Origin: JBHJOF01 sp050330055
Lineage (GTDB): Bacteria; Pseudomonadota; Alphaproteobacteria; Kiloniellales; JAKSDN01
Assembly (NCBI GenBank): GCA_050330055.1
Contig: JBHJOF010000400.1
Location: 1 to 12,107 of the forward strand
Length of the DNA: 12,107 nucleotides
Direction: 5' to 3'
Below, one piece after another: positions 1 through 7,400 of the stretch; within the stretch, counting starts at the first letter, position 1, and every line of letters starts with the position of its first letter. Under the pieces are notes generated by a model. It searched no databases. It worked only from the letters and a program-made list of their open reading frames with translations, and was not told where the DNA came from. A program made the translations under genes and the position numbers.

Positions 1-59
1 GCGACTCCCAGAGCCGCGCCGAGGGCCGCTGCAGCCAGTCTGCCGAGCTTGCTTTGCAT
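1..59 (-). CDS. Exported protein, N-terminal fragment (signal peptide)
   Basis: Only the first 19 codons lie in the window; the gene runs off the left edge. The start ATG (57-59 on the complement) is preceded by a clear GGGAGG ribosome binding site at 67-72 with 7-base spacing. The visible protein starts MQSKLGRLAAAALGAALGV: a short basic start (K4, R7) followed by an Ala/Leu-rich hydrophobic stretch, as in a Sec signal peptide. It lies 91 bases downstream of the thiamine-diphosphate enzyme on the same strand. In catabolic clusters such a gene is often the substrate-binding protein of an ABC or TRAP transporter, but nothing visible here proves that. The start and export signal are well supported; the function is unknown. 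Confidence 0.7.
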   Translation of the reverse strand, partial: MQSKLGRLAAAALGAALGV

Positions 60-150
60 CGTGTTGCCTCCCGTTTTCTGATGCCGGCGGCTAGTTTGGT
101 ACGCTTGGCCGGAAAGCGAAAGGCTTGCTTTGTGGAAAAACGGCCCTGGA

Positions 151-1869
151 TCAGGCGATCCACTCGCTGACCGGGGCTCGGGCCTCGTGCAGCGGCTGGC
201 AGATCACGTCGACCAGGCTCGGGCCGCCATGGTCCACGGCCCGGCGCAGCGTTGGCGCCAGCGCCTCCGGGTCCTCGACCCGCCAGGCCTCGAGGCCGAA
301 GGCGGCGGCCACGGCGGCGTGGTCGGTGCCGCTGAAGTCGACCGAGAAGTAGCGCGCGCCGAAGCCAGCCTTCTGGCCCGCCTTGATCCAGCCATAGACG
401 CCGTTCGAGACCACCACGAAAGTAATCGGCAGGCCGAGGCGGACCACGGTCTCCAGCTCGCCGCAGGCGAAGCCGAAGCTGCCGTCGCCCATGACGGCGA
501 CCACCTTGACGCCCGGCCGGCCATAATGGGCGCCCACGGCGGCAGCCAGCGAATAGCCGAGCGCGCCGTGCGCCCGGTTGCTGATGAAGGTTCGGCCCGG
601 CCGCCGGATCTCGTAGTAGGCGGAGAGGTAGGGGCAGGGCGTGCCGGGATCGGCCACCACGATAGCGTCGTCGTCCAGCGCGGCGCGCAGATCCGCCACC
701 AGCCGCTCCGGACGGATCGGCCGCTCTCCGCTCTGGGCCAGCGCCGCGACGGCCTCTCGCTTGGCCCGCTTGGCCGCTTCGGCCCGGGCCGCGCCGCCGA
801 AGCCCCGCGAGCTTGGGCCAGTCTTGCCGTCGGCGTCGAGCAGGCGGTTCATGGCCGCCAGCGCCAGGCGGGCGTCGCCGACCAGCGCCACCTCGGTCGG
901 ATAGGTCGCGCCGATCACCGCGGGGTCGCTGTCGATATGGACGATGCGCGTGCCCGGCGCCGGGAACTGCCAGCGCTCGGTTGTGACCGAGCCGGCGCGG
1001 CAGCCGATGAAAAGCACCAGGTCGGCCGCCGCGATCACCGCGCGGGTCGCCGGCACGCCGCCGTTCGAGCCGACCACGCCGACGCAGTTGGGATGGCTCT
1101 CGGCCAGGCTGCCCTGGCCGGAGATGGTGGTGGCCACGGCCAGGTCGAGGCGCTCGGCCAGGCGCTTGAGCTCGGCCTCGCCGCCGGCGATCACCAGGCC
1201 GCCGCCGCAGATGACGACCGGAGACTGGGCCGAGAGGATCGCCTCAAGCGCACGCTCGACGGCCGCCTCGTCTGGCCCGGCGGGCCAGGCCGGGAAGCCG
1301 CCGAGCGCCGGGTCGCCCCAGATCTCCTCGGCCGGCACCGGGCCCTTCTGCACGTCGAGCGGCAGGCCGAGTTGGGCGGCGCCCGGCCGGCCGGTGGTCA
1401 TGGCGCGGAAGGCTTGGCGCACCAGGGCCGGCAGCATCTCGGCGCGCGGGATCACCGCGTTCCACTTGGTGAGCGGCCGGAACAGGCCCTCCTGGTCGAG
1501 CTCGGTCAGGGGATAGTGGCCGCGCGAGGCGACAGACACGTCGCTGGTGATCGCCAGCACCGGGATCGAGGACTCGTTGGCCTCGACGATGCCGGGCAGG
1601 ATGTAGGTGGCGCCGCCGCCCGAGGGGCCTTCGCAGACGCCGACCCGGCCGGTGACGCGGGCGTAGCCGTCGGCCATGTAGGCGGCCGAGCGCTCGTCGC
1701 GGGTCAGAATGTGCTCGATGCCGTGGTCGAGCCGGTAAAGCGCGTCGTAGAACGGCAGCGTGGTGTCGCCGCAGAGGCCGAAGACGTGCCGCACGCCGTG
1801 CAACTCCAGCAGGCGCACCATGGCCTCGGCGCCGCTCGGCGCGTTGCTGCCCGCTCCCCGCTCGCTCAT
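151..1869 (-). CDS. Thiamine-diphosphate-dependent enzyme (acetolactate synthase/decarboxylase superfamily)
   Basis: The protein is 572 residues, the usual size for this superfamily, with the typical three-domain order: N-terminal PYR domain, central DHS-like domain (about 195-330), C-terminal PP domain. Glu59 in DERSAAYMADGYAR matches the conserved glutamate that activates the cofactor. The diphosphate/Mg-binding motif is GDGS at 461-464, ending at Asn489 about 26 residues on. The frame stays open to 2208, but that extension crosses the repeat at 1983-2080 and translates it into low-value sequence. I chose ATG 1867-1869 because it has a purine-rich GAGGGGCAGCGAG stretch just upstream and the family's homologous region begins right after it. 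It is divergent from the racemase gene and upstream of a gene for an exported protein. Such enzymes decarboxylate 2-oxo acids or ligate their acyl groups. The substrate cannot be read from the sequence, and biosynthetic acetolactate synthase is less likely because no small subunit gene is adjacent. Confidence 0.9.
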   Translation of the reverse strand: MSERGAGSNAPSGAEAMVRLLELHGVRHVFGLCGDTTLPFYDALYRLDHGIEHILTRDERSAAYMADGYARVTGRVGVCEGPSGGGATYILPGIVEANESSIPVLAITSDVSVASRGHYPLTELDQEGLFRPLTKWNAVIPRAEMLPALVRQAFRAMTTGRPGAAQLGLPLDVQKGPVPAEEIWGDPALGGFPAWPAGPDEAAVERALEAILSAQSPVVICGGGLVIAGGEAELKRLAERLDLAVATTISGQGSLAESHPNCVGVVGSNGGVPATRAVIAAADLVLFIGCRAGSVTTERWQFPAPGTRIVHIDSDPAVIGATYPTEVALVGDARLALAAMNRLLDADGKTGPSSRGFGGAARAEAAKRAKREAVAALAQSGERPIRPERLVADLRAALDDDAIVVADPGTPCPYLSAYYEIRRPGRTFISNRAHGALGYSLAAAVGAHYGRPGVKVVAVMGDGSFGFACGELETVVRLGLPITFVVVSNGVYGWIKAGQKAGFGARYFSVDFSGTDHAAVAAAFGLEAWRVEDPEALAPTLRRAVDHGGPSLVDVICQPLHEARAPVSEWIA

Positions 1870-1982
1870 CTCGCTGCCCCTCGCTCTCGATTCGCGGCGC
1901 CATGTTAACGATGCAGGGACTTGTGTACAGCCGGCTGCGCCTGTGATGGTGTCGTGCGGTGTTGACCTGACTATCGAGCCTT

Positions 1983-2080
1983 CCTCACCCTTCGACAGGC
2001 TCAGGGTGAGGTGGGAGGCGGTGAGGCGACTTCCTCGCGAGCCTGTCGAAGCCTCATGCTGAGCTTGTCGAAGCATGAGG
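1983..2080. repeat. Intergenic palindromic repeat with nested hairpins
   Basis: Three dyads overlap in the gap between the thiamine enzyme and the racemase. Stem CCTCACCC/GGGTGAGG (1983-1990 with 2004-2011) has a 13-base loop containing TTCGACAGGCTCA. Stem CCTCATGCT/AGCATGAGG (2052-2060 with 2072-2080) has an 11-base loop. CTTCGACAGGCTC (1990-2002) pairs with GAGCCTGTCGAAG at 2039-2051, bridging the two. Each unit is a variant of the same CTTCGACA(A/G)GCTCA core in opposite orientations. From memory, this core is a very common dispersed intergenic repeat in alphaproteobacteria; a genome-wide count would confirm it. It may act as a bidirectional structural element or simply be a mobile REP-like sequence. 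Confidence 0.75.
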
Positions 2081-2104
2081 TCGCGTCCGACGGGGAGTGG
2101 CGCC

Positions 2105-2845
2105 ATGAAGGCGAGCGGCGGCAAGACGGGGTTCGGGGCGGCGGTCGGCATCCTGATGCTGGAGACGCGCTTCCCGCGCATCCCGGGCGACATGGGCAAC
2201 GCCGCCACCTGGCCCTTCCCGGTGCTCTATCGCGTCGTGCCGCAGGCCTCGCCGGACCGCGTGGTGCGGCAGCGCGCCGAGGGCCTGCTGCCGGCTTTCA
2301 TCGAGACCGGCCGCGCGCTGCTGCGCGACGGCGCCGACGGCATCACCACCACCTGCGGCTTCCTCTCGCTGTTCCAGGACGAGCTCGCCGCGGCGCTCGG
2401 CGTGCCGGTCGCGACCTCGTCGCTGATGCAGCTGCCGCTGGTCGAGCGCCTGCTGCCGCCGGGCAGGCGGGCCGGCATCCTGACCATCTCGGCCGCCACC
2501 CTGACCGCCGAGCACCTGGAGAAGGCCGGCATCAATCCCACCACGCCGGTGATGGGCACCGACGGCGGCCGCGAGTTCAGCCGCGCCGTGCTGGACGACG
2601 AGCCGGAGATGGACGTCGAGCTGGCGCGCCAGGACAACGTCGCGGCCGCGCGCACCCTGGTCGAGCGCAACCCGGACCTCGGCGCCATCGTGCTGGAGTG
2701 CACCAACATGGTGCCCTATGCCGCCGACATCCGCCGCGCCACCGGCCTGCCTGTCTATTCGATCTACAGCTTTGTCACCTGGTTTCAGGCCGGCCTGCTG
2801 CCGCGCCGCTTCGCGCCTCACCTGGACGACACGCGTGCGCGCTGA
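2105..2845 (+). CDS. Aspartate/glutamate/hydantoin racemase family protein
   Basis: The protein is 246 residues, typical for the Asp/Glu racemase superfamily, which includes hydantoin racemases, maleate isomerases and arylmalonate decarboxylases. The two catalytic-type cysteines are visible: Cys84 in TTTCGFLSLF and Cys199 in VLECTNM, the paired positions expected of cofactor-independent racemases. An in-frame ATG at 2075 lies inside the repeat, so I prefer 2105, which has GGGGAG at 2092-2097 with 7-base spacing. The gene is divergent from the thiamine-diphosphate enzyme and its stop is 4 bases from the stop of the convergent cyclase gene. The neighbours suggest a role in a small catabolic pathway, perhaps epimerising or isomerising an intermediate. 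The family assignment is firm; the substrate is not known. Confidence 0.88.
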   Translation: MKASGGKTGFGAAVGILMLETRFPRIPGDMGNAATWPFPVLYRVVPQASPDRVVRQRAEGLLPAFIETGRALLRDGADGITTTCGFLSLFQDELAAALGVPVATSSLMQLPLVERLLPPGRRAGILTISAATLTAEHLEKAGINPTTPVMGTDGGREFSRAVLDDEPEMDVELARQDNVAAARTLVERNPDLGAIVLECTNMVPYAADIRRATGLPVYSIYSFVTWFQAGLLPRRFAPHLDDTRAR

Positions 2846-2849
2846 CCGT

Positions 2850-3539
2850 TCAGGCCACGACCTCGAAGTCCCGCGGCAGGTCGTGGCCCTCGATCGCGAT
2901 GACGCGCGCGGGCGCGCCGTCGAGGCCGACCAGCTTCAAGGGCAGGGCGGCGATCGCCAGGCGCGGTTGGGTGATCTGGCCCAGGTTGTGCACGTACTCG
3001 ATGTTGTAGATGTCCCGGCCCAGGATGCGGTGGTGCACCTCGCAGTCCTCGCCGCGGAAGCCGGGCTGGCGCACCACGTATTCCTCGGCGAAGTCGTAGA
3101 CGATCGCCTTGATGCCGCGCTCAACCAGCCAGTCGGCGCCGTCCGGCGCCAGGTAGGGCCCGCTGGTCCAGAACGCGCGCTGGCCCCAGCAGCGGTCGCT
3201 CCAGCCGGTGCGCAGGATGGCGATGTCGCCGCGCTCGATGTGGCGGCCGCGCGCCTCCAGGGTGTCGCCGGAAATGCCGGCGCCTTCGCCATGGTCGTCC
3301 AGCTCGACCAGGCCGGCCGGGCCGATCAGCTTGCCGAGCGGCGCCTGATCGATGCCGGCGGCGCCCTCGAGGAAGTGGTTGGGCGCGTCCACGTGGGTCG
3401 CGTAGTGGCAGAACATGCTGAAGGTCGAGCCCTGCCAGCCGTGCTCGGCGAAGCTGTAGGGCGTGGCGAAGGCGACCTGCAGGCCGAGCCGCCCGGCGCC
3501 GTGCTCGACGGGAATCGACAGGTCGATCAGCTTGGTCAT
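2850..3539 (-). CDS. Cyclase family protein (kynurenine formamidase-like metal hydrolase)
   Basis: The protein is 229 residues, in the size range of the cyclase/KynB family. These are metal-dependent amidohydrolases such as kynurenine formamidase and isatin hydrolase. The metal-binding signature is present as HYATHVDAPNHF at 45-56, with His45, His49, Asp51 and His55; the usual HxGTHxDxPxH has Ala instead of Gly at position 47. The start ATG (3537-3539) is preceded by a strong GGGGGAG site with 7-base spacing; an upstream in-frame start at 3575 would place that site inside the gene. It is convergent with the racemase gene, with 4 bases between stops. The likely reaction is hydrolysis of an amide or lactone ring. 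The substrate is undetermined, and I see no tryptophan-catabolism neighbours that would make it kynB. Confidence 0.88.
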   Translation of the reverse strand: MTKLIDLSIPVEHGAGRLGLQVAFATPYSFAEHGWQGSTFSMFCHYATHVDAPNHFLEGAAGIDQAPLGKLIGPAGLVELDDHGEGAGISGDTLEARGRHIERGDIAILRTGWSDRCWGQRAFWTSGPYLAPDGADWLVERGIKAIVYDFAEEYVVRQPGFRGEDCEVHHRILGRDIYNIEYVHNLGQITQPRLAIAALPLKLVGLDGAPARVIAIEGHDLPRDFEVVA

Positions 3540-3559
3540 GCGCGGGGCTCCCCCTTTTT

Positions 3560-3581
3560 GATGCCCCCGTGGCATCCACGG
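3560..3581 (-). promoter_or_regulatory. Two mutually exclusive hairpins in the cyclase leader
   Basis: Just upstream of the cyclase ribosome binding site, GATGCC (3560-3565) can pair with GGCATC (3571-3576). CCGTGG (3567-3572) can instead pair with CCACGG (3576-3581) around a CAT loop. The two stems share bases, so only one can form at a time. This could be a small RNA switch or a protein operator, or chance in GC-rich DNA. The rest of 3582-3817 shows no gene, only weak promoter-like sequence and the tandem duplication at 3671-3698. Confidence 0.3.
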
Positions 3582-3670
3582 CCGGAAATTCAGCCAACTG
3601 TGACGGAGCGCACAGGTAAAAGGCTGGCGGCTCCCTATCTAGCCTCCAATGGAAACGCGGGCGAGACAAG

Positions 3671-3698
3671 CCATCCACATGGGGCCATCCACATGGGG
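3671..3698. repeat. Tandem duplication of a 14-base unit
   Basis: The unit CCATCCACATGGGG occurs twice without a gap (3671-3684, 3685-3698). Each copy contains the dyad CCACATGG-like core CCATGTGG on the other strand. It lies between the cyclase gene and the tRNA-associated repeat. No function is evident; replication slippage is enough to explain it. Confidence 0.8.
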
Positions 3699-3817
3699 CG
3701 GCCCGCAAGGGGGACGGCGGTCTATGGACTTGGCAAAGGCGGCACGCAGGACAAGTCTCGGGCATTTGCGCGTGACAGGATGGCGCGCTCCAAACGAGGC
3801 ACGTCGAACGCCGCTCA

Positions 3818-3909
3818 GCCCTGCTTCGCTCTTCGAGCTACGCAGGGCACGCCTTCGCCCAAAATGCGTTTTCGGGTGGCTTGCCACCCGAAGCCCGCAG
3901 GGCGAAGGG
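3818..3909 (-). repeat. Structured repeat directly downstream of the tRNA gene, possible terminator or processing element
   Basis: Directly 3' of the tRNA on the minus strand lies a set of dyads. TTCGGGTGGC/GCCACCCGAA forms a perfect 10-bp stem (3871-3880 with 3883-3892). CCTTCGCCC (3852-3860) pairs with GGGCGAAGG (3900-3908) around it. GCCCTGC (3818-3824) pairs with GCAGGGC (3842-3848). There is no strong T-run after the main hairpin, so it is not a classical intrinsic terminator. From memory, the same kind of sequence follows tRNA genes in many alphaproteobacteria and often gives spurious small ORFs. It may serve 3'-end formation of the tRNA precursor or be a repeat that targets tRNA 3' ends. 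Confidence 0.55.
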
Positions 3910-3985
<76 letters not shown>

Positions 3986-4040
3986 GTGCCTGCCGGGCGT
4001 CGGCGCAAGCTTTATCGGAAATGGCCGGCCCTGACCATAG

Positions 4041-4070
4041 CCTCGGGGGCCATGGCTTCGGGGGCCATGG
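4041..4070. repeat. Tandem 15-base duplication upstream of the tRNA gene
   Basis: CCTCGGGGGCCATGG (4041-4055) is followed at once by CTTCGGGGGCCATGG (4056-4070), with one mismatch, and by a partial third copy (CCTCGG at 4071-4076). Each unit contains the palindromic core GGCCATGG/CCATGGCC. It lies roughly where the -35 region of the tRNA promoter would be or just beyond it, so an influence on tRNA transcription is possible but unproven. Confidence 0.75.
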
Positions 4071-4126
4071 CCTCGGATCGGCCGGGAGGCGGGCGGGCGC
4101 GGCCGGCCGGGGCTCGATTGAGCGTA

Positions 4127-4345
4127 TAGAAACAAAATACAATGGTGACAGCGGCTTAATTCTTCCCGCACGCCTCACTCGTGTCTTTGCTAGTGTCCGT
4201 CAATTGAATACTTTGGACGATTTCTTAACTTTCCAGGTAAAACCAGGTTCTCCAAAAAGGGTATGTTTTTCGTCTTTAAGTTTATTAAGGTTAATGAAAT
4301 GTAGATTGAACTTAATTGGAAATTGTTTTAATGTCTTGTTCACCA
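4127..4345 (+). promoter_or_regulatory. AT-rich control region upstream of the secreted RTX protein
   Basis: The gene-free stretch 3986-4472 contains a sharp AT-rich island. I count 37 G or C in the 120 bases 4201-4320 (31%), and only 15 of 60 in 4261-4320, in otherwise highly GC-rich DNA. TTAA occurs at 4156, 4225, 4276, 4285, 4291, 4312 and 4328. A tentative promoter is TTGAAC (4306-4311) with TTTAAT (4327-4332), but its 15-base spacer is short. In alphaproteobacteria, AT-rich, TTAA-containing regions upstream of surface-protein genes are typical targets of MucR- or CtrA-type regulators; no TTAA-N7-TTAA CtrA box is present. I see no supported gene inside, although short frames are open on both strands. 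Confidence 0.5.
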
Positions 4346-4472
4346 AGGGGGATGGGCACGCGAAGCGCCGGCCAGTCGAGCCAAGGTGCGCTGTTCTCTT
4401 GGGACAAGGGGTTACGGGTTGTGGGCGCCCGCGGCAGGCGGTGGCCACAGGCTGTGGGGAACGATAGCGATC

Positions 4473-7400
4473 ATGCGTAGCGGGGAACCTCTGGACCCGG
4501 GCCCGGCACAGCCGACGATCCTCGTCGAGGCGCCGCCGGACGCCGGCTCGGTCACGGTGCCGAACGGCGCGTTCCTGCTGACCGCCGACTTCGTGCGGCA
4601 AGGCGATGACCTGCTGCTGCGGGCCCCGGAGGGTGGACCGGACGGACCGGACGTCCTGCTGCGCGACTACTTCGCAGACGGCACGTCGCCCGACCTGGTG
4701 ACGGCGGGCAGCGCGACGATCAGCGGCGATCTGGCGACGCGGCTGGCCGGGCCGCTGGCGCCGGGACAGTACGCCCAGGCCCAGCTTGGCGAGACCCAGT
4801 ACGCCCAGGCGACTGGCAGCAGCGAGCCGGTCGGCGAGGTGACCGAGCTGACCGGCTCGGCCCTGGTGACCCGCACCAACGGGGTCCAGCAGGCACTGGC
4901 GCTGGGCGACCCGGTCTATCTCGGGGACGTGCTGCAGACCGGCCCGGACACCTCGGTCGGCATCCGCTTCGTCGATAACACGCTATTCTCGCTGTCGAGC
5001 AATGCCCGCCTGGTGATCGACCAGGTGATCTACAATCCCGACGGCGCCGACAATGCCCTGTCGCTGTCGCTGATCCAGGGCGCATTCGCCTTCGTCTCCG
5101 GCGGCATCGCGCCCGCCGACGGGCCCGGCATGTCGATCCGCACCCCGGTCGCCACCATCGGCGTGCGCGGCACCACCGGTGCCGGCGAGTTCCTCGCGGC
5201 GGTCCAGCGTCTGGTGGTCAGCCTGCTGGAAGGGCTGGACGGCGATCTGGGCGCCATCGACGTGTTCAACAGCGTCAGCCTGCAGACCCTGGCCAGCGCG
5301 CTTGACACCTTGACGGTGACCAGCCCGACCGAGGTGCTGCCGCCGCCGAGCACCGCCACGCAGGAGCAGTTGGGCATCTACAGCCTGGCGCTGTCTTCGC
5401 TTAGTCGCTCTTTTCTCGATCTGATTCAGGAAATCACGCCTGAGGCCGGCCCGGAGCAGGAGGGCGGCTCGGGCAGCAGCGGCGGCGCCATCCTCGCCGA
5501 CCTGCTGCAGCAGTCCGAGCTGGCCGCCGACTTCCTGGCGCCCGACGAAAGCGGCGAGTTGGTGGGCTTCCGTGTCGAGGTCGACGAGCGCGCGCTGGCC
5601 GACATTATCGCCGAGGATCCCAACCTGATTCTGCTGTTGCAGATCCTGGCCGAGCTCCAACTGACCGGCCTTACCATCATCGTCGATCTGGACGGCGAGG
5701 AGGGTCCCGAGGGGCCGGTACCCGCCGGTTCGACCAACTTCGCCACGGTGTTCCCGGAAGGCAGCGACGGCATCCCGATCGTCGGCAACGTCGCCATCGT
5801 GAGCGTGAGCGGCATTGCCCAGTCGGCCACCATCACCCTGCAGCCGCCATTCGACGCGGCGACCGAAAGCCTATTCCTGGTCGATGGCGCCCAGCTGCCG
5901 GCGGGAATAACCTTCGACGCCGCAAACTCGACTTCGAGCAGGATCGTCCTGACCGGCACCGCCACGACCGCCGAGTATCAGGAGGCGCTGCTCCTGATCC
6001 GCTATCTCAATACCGCGGAGAACCCAGGCGACCGCGTTATCAGTGTCGAGCTCAGCGACGGCGTGACCATGTTTACCGCGATCACCAGGATCGACGGAGC
6101 CTCGCCGGTCCTCGCGGTCGGCAGCAATGCGGACGACCAGGCCGGCAGCGCCGTGCCGCACGCGGTGCCCAACACCGAGGGACCCGGCGCCGGCCCCCTG
6201 ATCGGCGAGGCGATCGACGACGTGCTGATCGGCGATACGGGCGGGTCGACTGCGCTGTCAGTCAGTCTCGTCATCGCGCTCGATGTCTCGAACAGCATGA
6301 ACGGAATCGACGGGCCGGGACCGGCAAGCCGATTGGACCTGGCGAAGGCTGCGTTGCAGAACCTGATTGGGGACTTCAACAACCTGTCGATGCAGGGCGC
6401 GCTGGTGACCGTGCAGATCATCCCCTTCTCCAGCAATGCCGACGATCCGGGTACTTTCGACCTCTCCGATCCCGACGGTTTCGACAATGCCATCGCCTTT
6501 CTCGAAGGCATCGTCGCCAGCGGCGCCAACGACTACCCGGGGGCATTCGACGCGATCACTACCCACCTGGGCAGCGCGCCGCCGGCCGACCGATCCGCAG
6601 TCTACTTCATTTCGGATGGTCCGTCGGCGCCGTCGGGAACCCACGATCAGACGATCAACGACTTCCGTGCGTTCATTGCCGCCTTTCAGGGCGAGCTCGA
6701 GGTGCACGCCGTAGGGATCAGCGTCAGTGAAGACACGCTGGAGCTCTTGTCCCAGATCGACAGCGCGGGTGACGCCCAGCTCCTTGATGGCGCCCTCGAG
6801 GCGGACCTGGGGGGCGTCAGCGCCAGGATGCTGTTGCCGGTCGGCAGCGATGTCATCATGGGCGGCGACGGCGACGACGTGCTATTCGGCGACGTGATCA
6901 ACACGGACCATCTTCCTTCGGCGCAGTTCGGGCCTGCCGGCGCGCACGACGGCGTCGGGTTCGACGCGCTGGTCGCCTACCTGGCCGACAACGCGCTGGC
7001 GGGCACGGCGGCCGGCGAGGCGCCGACCCTCGCCCAGATCCGTGAGTTCATCCACAGCGATCCCTTCCAGTTCATCGTCGAGGGCGATGAGCGGGGCGAA
7101 GCCGACACCCTGGTCGGCGGCGCCGGCAACGACATCCTGTTCGGTCAGGGCGGCGGCGACGTGCTGATCGGCGGTGCCGGCGACGACCTGCTGATCGGCG
7201 GAAGCGGCCAGGACAGCTTCGTCGTCAGCCTGGCCCAGGCGAGCGGCAACAACGTAATCCTCGATTTCGAGGTCGGCGCCGGTGGCGACTTCCTGCGCCT
7301 GGACGACGTCTTCGACTACGACGGCGGCGGGGTGACGGTGGCCGATCTCGACAGCGCGGCGGCCGCCGCCGACGGCTGGACTATCGCCGACGACGGTTCC

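Noticed and set aside
130..1908. Plus-strand 592-codon open frame opposite the thiamine-diphosphate enzyme
   Set aside because: It is another antisense mirror frame; the minus strand carries all the family motifs and the plus translation is low-complexity.
4264..4305. 14-codon ORF starting ATGTTTTTCGTC in the AT-rich island
   Set aside because: The purine-rich AAAAAGGG is only a base or two from the ATG, too close for a ribosome site, and the peptide is composition-driven (Phe/Lys/Val).
4274..4315. TTAA cluster as a CtrA binding site
   Set aside because: None of the spacings between neighbouring TTAA motifs is the 7 bases required by the CtrA consensus.
5178..5195. RGTTGAGE near the FecR-like domain, and TAAGE at about 7008-7022, as possible LapG-type (TAAG) protease sites
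   Set aside because: The first is the normal end of the FecR-like motif and the second is near the C-terminus, not in an N-terminal retention module. No LapD/LapG genes are visible.
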